A stretch of 38,660 nucleotides of DNA. It comes from Symsagittifera roscoffensis (Eukaryota > Xenacoelomorpha > Acoela > Convolutidae). Positions 19,092 through 28,427 of this stretch are shown piece by piece (the first letter of the stretch is position 1; every line of letters starts with the position of its first letter). Made by a program: the position numbers and the translations under genes. The notes under the pieces are model-generated. The model was not told the origin of the DNA and searched no databases. It saw nothing but the letters and a program-made list of their open reading frames with translations. The stretch is from assembly GCF_963678635.1 (NCBI RefSeq), contig NW_026970864.1, forward strand, positions 1-38,660. Reading direction: 5' to 3'.

Positions 19092-21636
19092 ATGTGTATT
19101 CTAAAAATATTGACGTTTCTATTTTTTTCCGACCGAAACACGAATCCAACTCCTCGTACAGGACCTCAGGATTTATTAGTAACACACTATGATTGTGATG
19201 AAATTGAACACAAAACATACACAAATATGCAATCAATCAAATGAAACAATGCGAATCAGAACCACAAACTATAGAAACTACAAATAAAGTAGCAACATTT
19301 TATTCAAAAGCCCGAGCAACAGCAGTCACAGGATATAAATTTACAGCAACATTTTCCGAAAAGAAAGTTTATTGTTCACAAGTTTCCAACGGAAATAAAA
19401 CCCACTTGATCACGAATCTTTTTACCAGAGTAGTATAGAAAGACTTTTACATCTAAACCCCGACGCGTGTAAAAACGTGCTATTCAGACTAAATCTGACT
19501 AGAAATAAAAACGCAGACAGAAAAATAGTAAATTTTCAAGTCTTTGCAGATTCTGCACATCAAGCAGAACTTGAGCGATATCAAGGACATGTTCAATTAG
19601 ACAAAAGATACCCATAAAACGGTGCACAAGGACGATTAACTTAAAATACCACACATTGGAATAAACAATCCTTCAAACTGCAAAGCAGAACCAAAAAATA
19701 AAGGATATCAAGAAATAATGTTTTTTGATTGGAAAATACAACCTGAAAACAATACAACTCACTTGAGATTTAAAAGATAATACATTGATCTATCAAGGCA
19801 TTATATTACCTTGTAAGAACGATCAAGGCTATTGTGATCCTACGACACGGACACAAGCAGCAACTGAAGATACTTGTAAAACATTTTAAGTAGCAAAAAC
19901 TCACGCTCGCATGATCAAATTTCATGAAAAATATTTCATCGAATCCATACTATATGAACAAGTAACTCCATCTGAAAGACGAAGCAGTAATTTCAGAAAC
20001 AATCAAAATATAGAAAACAAACTGACACGTTTTCAAAAATAACATGAAACAGAATTTGCATGTAAAAACAAAAACCCACTCTACAAAACACAATACTCCG
20101 AAACAATTGTCGAATAGGAAAAAGGTTTCGTCATGACCACTGAAAAATTAAATTTCGACCTTTACGCAACAGGTCACCCTATTAACGAAGGTACACCATA
20201 CGTTCCAGTAAACCTCATTAAAAATGCAGGTAACCCTCGTGGAAAAGTAAAACCATACGATAGTAGAAGCACACGTTTACAAGAATTATCACTAATGAAT
20301 AACACCTACTTTGGCGCTATACATTATGATATTCACTTAGATATAAAGTTAGACTACACAATTAGTAGAATTTACCAAGAAATGTCACGTTCTGAATTAG
20401 AAACACTTCATCAATTATGCGAAATGGAAACAACACAAATTTTACAGTCACTCGCACTAGCAGTATTAAAAATACTTTATGCAGGATATTTATTATCCGG
20501 AATTAGATTGAACTTCCTTAATTATGAAGGAAACATTTTATGGTTTTAGACTTGCACTAAGAAGTATCACCACTATATGTTTTTGAAGATAAACGTTGTT
20601 ATGAAAGAATCCCAATATTCTATAAAAATAAAGTACATTTTGTTGATACACTTTCAAGTCGGACATATTTTTGGGATACCGCAGTCACATGTGGATCAGA
20701 AAACAGCCACAATACCTACAATTAAATCCCGACGAAGAAAAATACTACCTACTTACACCATACCCTACACTTATGCAACCACTAAAAAATTTTCACCACA
20801 AAGTATCCGAGCTATCGCTCGCAACCCAAATATTGACTTACAATCAATCGGAATATATTCTAAATCCGATATACAAGATCATATTAGAACATATCAATTT
20901 CAAGAATTACTAACCCAAATTGACACTATACAGCGACAATCAATTGACCAAAAATTAAGAAAACTTGCCGAAACCGCAGGGTTTTCAGACATTTATACAC
21001 AAGACTACAGCGGATAAATTAAAGATATTAAACTTTATATACAATTAAACGGTGAAAAATATAGACCACAAGATATCTCACCCATAAATATTTTCAGTTT
21101 TGTAACTATAAAGAAACGAAATTCTCGCCTTTCTAGGATGGCCCTATTCCATCTTAGAAAGATTGACTATCTTATACGCTATGTTTAACTTCATAGGATT
21201 TCTTTTCTCAATACTAAAATGAATCTCTAACACATGTGCGATACATACAAAAGTAAACCGACAAGCAAGCGTAGCACGTATATTTTTTGGAATATTTTCA
21301 ACATCAATAAATAAAATACTCTTAGATGCACAAATCAAAGAATACAATACATAATTATCTACAAGACCAAATACATACGACGAAGAACACAGTAAAACAA
21401 ATACAACACCTACAGCACCACAATTTCCAAACCTACCTCAAAACCGTCCACTATCTCTAATCCCCCGTAATTTTCGAAATTTAGCAATTACAAACCCTCC
21501 AAACTTTAGACCTTATACAGTACAAAGCCCCATCCAGCATAAAGTAACACAACACCAACAAAATGATAATTTATATGAACAAATTATTGAACAACCCCAT
21601 ATCACCACTTTTAAATCTCAAAACAATCATTTTTAG
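19092..21636 (+). pseudogene. env: Envelope glycoprotein, class III (chuvirus/gB-like) type, broken
   Basis: Starts with ATG at 19092, giving a short hydrophobic signal peptide (MCILKILTFLFF). A Cys-containing ectodomain follows through several frames: YDCDEI, then the frame 19241-19438 with KARATAVTGYKFTATF and VYCSQVSNG, then LPCKNDQGYCDP near 19808. The intact frame 20133-20549 follows, with a helical ETLHQLCEMETTQILQSL block and AGYLLSGIRLNFL. Next comes DKRCYERIPIFYKN near 20590-20630, and SIGIYSKSDIQDHI near 20850 followed by a long helix. From 21118 comes FLGWPYSILERL, a hydrophobic anchor (LTILYAMFNFIGFLFSIL), and a Pro/Asn-rich cytoplasmic tail ending at TAG 21634-21636. About 845 codons. 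The order signal, Cys-rich ectodomain, CY-x-RIP block, late helix, anchor and tail fits class III viral fusion proteins. At least six in-frame stops and several frameshifts inactivate it. Confidence 0.6.
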
Positions 21637-21642
21637 CCCAAG

Positions 21643-23455
21643 ATGAGCAGACAAACTGGATCCCTCCATCGCTCAAATTCCCACCCAGCCAACTTCCAAA
21701 CTCAGATCCCAAATATCCCACTTTTTGCTTTTCCGCCATCCGATTCACCAGTTATTAATGTAACATCAAGCACGAATTCTGATACTAACTCAGATATTTC
21801 AGTTTTTCACACCATCTCACAATTCAAAGGCTGCGATGTAGAAACTCCCGATGAATTTGCAGACTCCGAACCATCGTCCTCCACCCATACCCAGACCAAC
21901 TTTTCACCTTTTTAAAAAAAAACCTTTCAACCCTTTCAAACAAATCAGCCACCCACATCCCTCTCCACCCTTTTTCATGCTTCCCAAGTAACTACAGCCT
22001 GTTCTACATTTAATTCCGAAAGATCGAATAATAACTCCCAAGATAATATACCAATTTCTGAAGAACTTGACAATTTTATAACACTGCAACAAAAATTAAT
22101 ATACCCCCACACTTTCACTATACATCAACTATCATCAACAGCAACTTCATCAAATCCACACCTACACCACTTTCAGGTTATACGCCATCATTAGCTCAAT
22201 CATCCACATCAACAGAAACATCTACCATCACTAACCGAGCTTACCGCACTTTTAAGAGAGAAAGTTTCCAAATCACCCATTCCCATCCAAACCCGGAACA
22301 GCCAGAGAATATATCAACCACCCAGATTACACCAACACTGCAAATTTTGTTCAAACAACCCTACCTTTATTTCCACAATACATCCTAAATCAATCTGATA
22401 CTAACATAGAAACACGAAAACTTCTAGACCACAATGTTTTAATACCTACACTTCATTGGACCGCTTATTATATTTTCACCAACCATCTTTCTTTTCCACT
22501 TCATAACACCACACACGATATTGAAAGAACTAAACATGATTTATACAGACTAACCACGCCACTCACACCCCGACAATTTACATATGTCGGATATGTAAAA
22601 TTGTTAAAAACATTCACCACACCCCGAGCTAACGATTACTCAATTGAAAACTACGATCATAAGATCATCCGTCCTAACCAAGATCAGTTTTTAGACGACG
22701 ATCGTTTTGCAAACCTGCAACTAACAGAAAAATTTTTCATTAAAACCCCATATGTTTTAACACTTAATATTATGGATAAAAAGCACGATCATAAAATTTC
22801 AGAAGCACTAGTTGACATTCAAGCTTATGAAACCTTTTATGATAATTTTCAGTTATTTTCACTAACCTTTCACTTTCTTTTACCACAGGAACGCGATTTG
22901 CACTATTTCCACGATATTATGTTACGCACTAAACAAACAAACAAACAAACAAACACATATTATCGTTCTATACAAAATCATTTTGATTTACACACACTAT
23001 CACGACAACCTCACAACCGTTTTCACTTTATTAACTCTAAGTACACCTCACCATTTTTTCTTAAATTTATATATTGCTTTAAAAATACTAACTTCCAAGG
23101 CATCTTTCGCAACTATGATCCAATCACCCAAATGTATATATTCTGTCCCCTCACTAAGACCTTCAACGATGAAGAATCACGATCCTTTATTATTCCGCAT
23201 GGATTAATACAACCTATAGAAATACCGATATTAGAATTTATCCATAACACCATATATAACCATAAACTTTATAACCTAATCCAAAACACACCTCATGAAT
23301 TCATAGTAGGCACCGAAGAACTAAACACCATCAACGCACTTCAATTGCTTTGGCCACTACTGCAAACTAAAAATGTCATACACAAACTAGCCAAGTTACT
23401 AACAACATCAAACCTGAGTCACGACATCTTCCCACATGGTTTTTTTCCCAGATGA
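21643..23455 (+). pseudogene. ORF4: unrecognised protein of about 600 codons directly after env, mostly intact
   Basis: ATG at 21643 lies 7 nt after the env stop. The first 180 codons are Ser/Thr/Pro/Asn-rich and acidic in places (TNSDTNSDISVF, ETPDEFADSEPSSS), so likely disordered, with one TAA at 21913 in an A-rich run. Frameshifts near 22170 and 22255 follow. From 22256 to the TGA at 23455 the frame is open for 399 codons, although the first in-frame Met-like start in it is near 22601. This part is rich in aromatic residues and His (HKISEALVDIQAYETFYDNFQLF, FHFLLPQERDLHYFHDI), ends near HDIFPHGFFPR, and contains no signal peptide, membrane helix, zinc motif or nucleotide-binding loop that I can see. 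An (acaa)n run near 22928 encodes KQTNKQTN. I recognise no family. Confidence 0.6.
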
Positions 23456-24614
23456 CTAAGGTAAATGTCAATTAAAAAGTTTTAACTAGTAAATTCAAAA
23501 TTGTACTAACCATTATCTATCAATGTCTAATTTATTCTTTTATTCTTCTCATCACAATCATCTACAAAAAAGAAAAAGATAAATAAAAACACAAACTTGT
23601 TAAATTATAATAATTTTCTTAAGTATTTCGCACTAAATGATGTAGTAAAAAAATTATACCCTATGAAGTGAAATTATCTATAAACTATTTCCACAAGAAG
23701 TAGTAGAATTAAATACGAAAAAACTTTTAAATTTTAAAATTCCCCAAAAGCAAAAAAATTCAATTTATAAGCCATAAATTCGTAAAAATAAGAAAGCAGT
23801 ACTAACATTTTCAATTTTTTCATTTACTCGCACAAGAGTTCTATCCACAATCGCACAGCTCGCCCACGAAGAATTGTAAAAAAAATTTTGATTTCAAGAT
23901 TTCGATTTTTACTAACAACAACTCTAGCAAGTGATAACATGTTTCCAACTTTTCTTTAACCCGGTTGAAACGGAAATATATATTAAACCAAACTAACCAA
24001 CGCAGCTTACTAAACACCATAAATCAAAAAATAACAGCATGATTAAGAAAATAAAACTCATGGTATCCAAACCGGGTTAACCCAGCTAAAACTGGGGGGT
24101 TTATTCTTTTGAAGACTATTAAAAAGTTTAAGAAAGAAAAAGTAAAACACAAAAAATTCGTAAGACAAGCTCAAGCCAAAAACAATTACATTTTTGAGAA
24201 AAGGACACAACCAAAGTCAGATAAGAAAAACCTGGAAAAAAAACCAACATAAAAATGTTATCACATAACAATACCTCTCAAGAAAACAGCATGAAATCAT
24301 ACTCCCACTCCTGGCTTAACCCACCAGAGAGGACGTCCTGAGCATGCTCTTTAGCCGGCCTAACCTACCATGCTATACCCACTCTTTGTGACCATATTAC
24401 AGTTTTTAATAAGAGGTACTCAAGGGTGAGTAACTGTTCAAAATAACTGAATTAAAATAAAACGCTTTTGGGAAAACAACTAATTAAGATCATAAATAAA
24501 AAAACCAAATTAATCAAGTTTTATAAAATGTAAATCATAATATGCAGTATATAGATCATTCACAACTACCAAGACAAACATTCAAAGACTGGATCATCAC
24601 ACTCGACCTACAGA
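23456..24614. other. AT-rich non-coding region between ORF4 and ORF5
   Basis: No supported reading frame. An 11-bp perfect inverted repeat (ttaacccggtt at 23956-23966 and aaccgggttaa at 24070-24080) encloses about 103 bp. The stretch 24280-24400 is less AT-rich than its surroundings. Confidence 0.4.
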
Positions 24615-24905
24615 ATGACTAAAACACAATTGACATGCCGCTCAAAATCACAACTCAAAGGATTTAGAGTGCGAATTGACTTCGCAGAAAAACACTCCAT
24701 TGAACCAGACCAATGACCACCTCGATGCTCAAGTATACGTACAGATCCCAGTTACGAGGCATTCCCTACAAACACAATCTTCACGCCATTCCCAGACGAG
24801 GATGAACACGGACAGTTCTCTACAGAACAACTTGACATAGCAAACCATTTTGAAGTCGGATTGATTTCATTGGGGATCACAGTCATTGTCGAACGACAAG
24901 ACTAA
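24615..24905 (+). pseudogene. ORF5: 96-codon acidic small ORF near the 3' LTR, one stop
   Basis: Starts with ATG at 24615 and ends at TAA 24903-24905, broken by one TGA at 24714-24716 (codon 34). Residues before the stop are basic (TCRSKSQLKGFRVRIDF). Those after it are acidic and well composed (IFTPFPDEDEHGQFSTEQLD, then VGLISLGITVIVERQD). A balanced, non-repetitive composition in such AT-rich DNA suggests former coding. No family is recognised. Accessory genes of complex retroviruses often lie between env and the 3' LTR; here this is only position-based inference. Confidence 0.35.
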
Positions 24906-25173
24906 CAAGTTCATGTTCATAATTCCAGCATCCTGGAATGTTCTTCTTCAGGAGGAACCGGTTAAGACAATGATGTTCGCCAAATACCAACGTTCATCCA
25001 TCCTTCAATTACAGAAAGAAAGATAAAAACTCGAAACTCTGTAAACCCCGGATGGGTGGAACCAGATCTAAACTACATTTTATTATTGGATATAAATTAG
25101 ATATTTCATCACTACAAAAAACTTAATATTAACCAATCATGATCCATCTAACTAACAACCCACTTAACTGTAA

Positions 25174-25201
25174 GTGCTGAAATTATTTGTAATTTCAGCA
25201 C
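25174..25201 (+). repeat. Perfect 12-bp inverted repeat upstream of the 3' LTR match
   Basis: gtgctgaaatta, loop tttg, taatttcagcac. All twelve bases pair. A tg dinucleotide just before it (25170-25171) could be the LTR start, which would put the hairpin at the U3 edge. The left LTR is truncated, so this cannot be checked here. Confidence 0.55.
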
Positions 25202-25291
25202 CAGAGAGTTTTGAATTTAACTTAGAAATTAGTTACCTCTCCAAGAGAACTTCAGCAGCCGCAATAAGCCAGTATACTCTAGATCTATTGA

Positions 25292-25452
25292 GCCTAGCAG
25301 AGACTAGTTAAAAACCCTGAGACTAGTATATATAAGAGTAAGATTAGGATAGGTATTAGACTAAGAAGTTGCACGAATCTATCCGGCCGAAAATAAGATA
25401 GCGTGACGAGCAGACGCTGTACCCTATCCGAAATTACTATATGAGCTTAACA
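25292..25452 (+). repeat. 3' LTR of the giant retroelement (part matching the 5' copy)
   Basis: Homologous to 1-160, ending in gagcttaaca at 25452. It holds the TATA-like tatatataag at 25327-25336. The true LTR start lies upstream, possibly near 25170; the visible match is limited by the truncated left copy. Confidence 0.8.
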
Positions 25453-25596
25453 TAAAACTTAATTCAGTAGTCCAACCATTTTTATTTGGCTTTTTTATCA
25501 AACACTCTCTTCTCTCTCTGTCTCATTTTACTTTGTGCCCGGTGGGGTTAGCTAGGTTTTACGCAAAGTAACAGAGAGTGCTTAAAACCAGACCTT

Positions 25597-26240
25597 AATT
25601 CTGCTTTATAATTCGTTTATCTACATATTTTGCGTGTAAAACTGGCAGTTTTTTTGGTAAAAAAACGTAAAAAATGTAAAAAATCAGGGCAAATTGATCG
25701 AGGGTACTGTCGATGGATTGGGAGAAAAAAAATTTTTTCCCCAATTTTTAAATTAATATTTACACAAAAATTAGGTTTTCTCAAAAAATCACAATTTTTT
25801 AAGCGTCTACTCTCCTTGATTGAGCTAAGAACGGTTTTTCAATTTCTACGTTTGTCTTAATTAGGCATCAGATAGCTCCTAAAAAGTTTTCCTAAAAATT
25901 CTGCTTTGTAATTCGTTTATCTACATGTTTTGAGTGTAAAACTGGCAGTTTTTTGGTAAAAAAAAAACGTGAAAAATGAAATTTCATAGTTTTTTTGAAA
26001 AGATAACTTCAACTTTAACCCTGCTCAAAAAATCAGGGCAAATTTATCGAGGGTACTGTCGATGGATTGGGAGAAAAAGTGTTTTTTCCCCAATTTTTAA
26101 TTTAAATATTTACACAAAAATTAGGTTTTCTCAAAAAATCACAAATTTTTAAGCGTCTACTCTCATTGATTGAGCTAAAAACGGTTTTTCAATTTCTACG
26201 TTTGCCGTAATTAGGCATCAGATAGCTCCTACAAAGTTCT
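25597..26240. repeat. 300-bp tandem duplication
   Basis: Copy 1 runs from aattctgctttataattcg at 25597 to about 25896. Copy 2 runs from aattctgctttgtaattcg at 25897 to about 26240. The copies share long blocks such as gagggtactgtcgatggatt and taggttttctcaaaaaatca. Copy 2 has about 50 extra bases near 25978-26028 (aaatttcatag...taaccctgctc). No coding is supported; the 76-codon frame in copy 1 is not conserved in copy 2. Confidence 0.85.
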
Positions 26241-27298
26241 TATCACATATTTCCTTGAAATTGAAATGAGAAAGATCTTTTTACGGTTAGAAGGAAGGAA
26301 AAAATTTTAAAAATTATGTTTTTAAGTTTTGAACACTACCAATAGAACTGTGCTCGAGATCATATACAGTTTACTGGTTTGTTGTTAATTGATTTCCAAG
26401 ACATTTTGGTTAAATTCCTTTTCCTTTTTTTATAACATAATAAGTTTGAACGAAAATTTTTTTTTCACTAGACTTTACAGAACGGGAGGCGTTCTCCAGG
26501 AGCGTACAGACGAGCAACGCCGGGTTAGCTATTGCCCCCTTAAGCCAAACGACCACGCCTTAATATTTCGAAAGACTTGATATGAATTGATTCACGATGC
26601 ACTGCATCACATGAAAGAAACATTGATTTCGATATCTTTCAAACATATTCAAATGACAATCTATGCTTAACATACATCTGCAAGTATCAAGATATCCAAT
26701 TTGAATTTTTTTAATTACTTTCTCAATTTTCAACTTATTCATATAATTGAGGGCCTGTATTTCTCTACACTTTTTTTCAGATTTCGACTTTATTTCATAC
26801 CTATTTAAGCAAACCAAAAAGTGGGCTTGAAATCATTAAAAAATTATTGCATCCCAGTTAAAATTAGTCAGAAAAATTTTAGGCTGAATCTTAATCAATA
26901 TAAGCTTTGAACTTTGTAATTTAGTGCTAAAATGTTAATTGAAAGTCTAAAACATTCTCCTAAAAAATGCCAAACCTTAAAAAAGTTATCGCTACCCCTA
27001 AAATTAACAGCACAAGTTTGAGGCTGTAAATGATTCAGTTTTTCAATACATAAAACCCTTGCACTTGATTAAGGTGATGAGACATTTGAGCCTAAAGCTG
27101 TATTAAACCCTATTTTCGGAATAGGTATTTTTTGTGAAGTTTACGGCGAAGTATAACTCTCGTTAATGGCATCTGCTTGTCCTTACTCGCAAAACTCTTG
27201 GCTTTTAGCCCTAGTCACTTCTCGTTTTTGCTTCCTCATAGCCAGTTTTACTTCAAATCTTGAAATTTTCTGAACTACTTCAGTAACTTCAGCAAACA
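26241..27298. other. AT-rich intergenic stretch
   Basis: No supported gene. An 85-codon - strand frame at 26560-26817 (Lys/Ile/Tyr-rich) is most likely chance. Nothing else stands out. Confidence 0.4.
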
Positions 27299-27688
27299 AT
27301 GACGAACTCTACTTCTATTGCGGCACCTATTCCTTGCGAGCAGTGCGGAAAGGTACTGATCTCTACAATGAACTTGAGAAGACATAAGCAAAAAGTGCAC
27401 ACGATTCTTCCTCTCCCTCCCCCTCAAACTGTTTGCGATGAGTGTCTCGAATCATTCGGGAGTTTATCGGAAGCTCGAGAGCACGTCGAGCTGGCGCATG
27501 ACATGACTTCCAAAAGTAATTATATCTATTGCCTTACAATATCTCTCACCGCAGAATGCTTCCAAAAACATTTGCTGAAGAAGCACGCATTGCCAGTTTG
27601 GGATGGCATCCGGACGAGCTCTTCCGCTGCACCGACGGAAAGGGCATTCAGAGGTAAATTGCGCCGATACGATCTCAAAGTAGGTTAA
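27299..27688 (+). pseudogene. C2H2 zinc-finger exon at the head of the Polinton polymerase gene
   Basis: ATG at 27299 in an aaacaatg context starts a 129-codon frame. Finger 1: CEQCGKVLISTMNLRRHKQKVH. Finger 2: CDECLESFGSLSEAREHVELAH. A remnant of a third: CFQKHLLKKH. A possible 39-nt insertion or intron (gtaattat...accgcag, near 27516-27554) lies between fingers 2 and 3 and keeps the frame. Downstream of 27690 the reading continues in another frame into a Polinton PolB N-terminal region, so this was probably the polymerase N-terminus or a gene just before it. The fingers would bind nucleic acid. Confidence 0.6.
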
Positions 27689-27689
27689 A

Positions 27690-28327
27690 AAATGGATTTG
27701 CTTCAAGTCATGATCCAAGAAAGAAAATAGATGCTCTCATTCAGGAAAGGGACTAAGAGGGTCCAAACAAAGTGCAATTTGATGTAGAAGTGGGGATGAT
27801 TCCCACTGTGCAAGACGAGGCCACTGGAAACTTCGAAAAGACCATGCTATTCCTAAACACTAGGACAAGGACAGTCTACTTCGAGGGAATAGCTGGGGAT
27901 CAATACTTAGAACTGATCGAACATATGGTCAACCAAGTCAATTCGTGCTCTTATCAAGGTAGCGGATGGATTTTTGATCGAATTGAAAAACCGCAAATCA
28001 ATTTCGCTGCCTTCTCACCAATAAAAGCAGGATCCTACTTCGGACTACCTGATGAACTCAGCGCTGCTTCTACTCTGCTGACAAATATCCATACTTGAAT
28101 ATGATGACCGTTGTTTTCTATACAGCTTTGTTGCGCCATATCACAAGGTGAATGAGGCCGCCCTCTACCCCACATCTAGATGTTATCTGGAGAAAAACAA
28201 AGTCTCAGCGTATAATCTGGACAAAGAAGGAACTGTGAAAAGCAATGGGAAATACAAAAAGCCAATGGCTCTGATGAATATGGACAGGTTTGACAGACTG
28301 AGCAATTGTCAAATAAACGTCTTTCGG
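27690..28327 (+). pseudogene. Polinton-type DNA polymerase B, N-terminal region
   Basis: The frame continues from about 27690, with a TAA at 27754, through 27772-28098 (VQFDVEVGMIPTV, LFLNTRTRTVYF, NFAAFSPIKAGSYFGLPDEL). A +1 frameshift near 28090 leads into DDRCFLYSFVAPYHKVNEAALYP and KPMALMNMDRFDRLSNCQINVF. This order, SPIK/R-G-SY-LP followed by a CFLYS block and a FD...NC.INVF block, is the conserved N-terminal region of polymerases encoded by Maverick/Polinton elements and their relatives. No polymerase chemistry is encoded in this part. Confidence 0.7.
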
Positions 28328-28427
28328 TAAGGAATACCCAATACCATCTCAATCTTTTTCATCACCTATTCAAAACCCTTTATTTTTCACGCCAAAAATA
28401 TATATAAAATTTAATTTTTGTGTTCAG
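28327..28427 (+). other. Candidate 101-bp GT-AG spliceosomal intron
   Basis: Donor ttcg|gtaagg and acceptor tgttcag|gttc. The sequence between is T-rich, with stops in all frames. Joining the flanks restores NVFR-FNDAELL in one frame, which matches the expected continuity of the polymerase N-terminal region. The junction quality suggests a real intron rather than a random insertion. Confidence 0.6.

Larger units (their letters stand above)
1..25452 (+). mobile_element. Giant Env-bearing Ty3/Gypsy-like LTR retroelement, decayed, with nested BEL/Pao insertion
   Basis: Two direct copies of a roughly 160-bp sequence, at 1-160 and about 25292-25452, act as the visible parts of the LTRs. Both contain a TATA-like stretch, share the run ending in gagct-aca/gca, and differ at roughly 10 percent of positions. 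Between them lie, in order on the same strand, a leader, ORF1, gag, protease, RT, RNase H, integrase, a membrane-anchored remnant, ORF3, a class III-like env, ORF4 and ORF5. The domain order PR-RT-RNaseH-IN is that of Ty3/Gypsy elements and errantiviruses. Subtracting the nested 8.4-kb BEL/Pao insertion gives about 17.0 kb, unusually long. The reading frames 5' and 3' of the insertion share the same Asn/Thr/Gln/Lys-rich, A-rich codon style, which supports one element split by the insertion. The left LTR is truncated by the window edge, so no target-site duplication can be tested. Confidence 0.8.

Noticed and set aside
3866-21222. TGA read as tryptophan (alternative code) because several TGA codons fall at plausible Trp positions in protease and env
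   Set aside because: TAA, TAG and frameshifts interrupt the same genes just as often, and the BEL/Pao and Polinton regions use TGG normally. Simple decay explains it.
22928-22952. CRISPR-like or direct-repeat array
   Set aside because: A simple (acaa)n microsatellite; no spaced repeats exist in the window and the DNA is eukaryotic.
25630-25860. 76-codon + strand ORF in the 300-bp repeat
   Set aside because: The second repeat copy does not keep the frame.
26560-26817. 85-codon - strand ORF
   Set aside because: Low-complexity Lys/Ile composition, no motif, no conserved neighbour; chance frame in AT-rich DNA.
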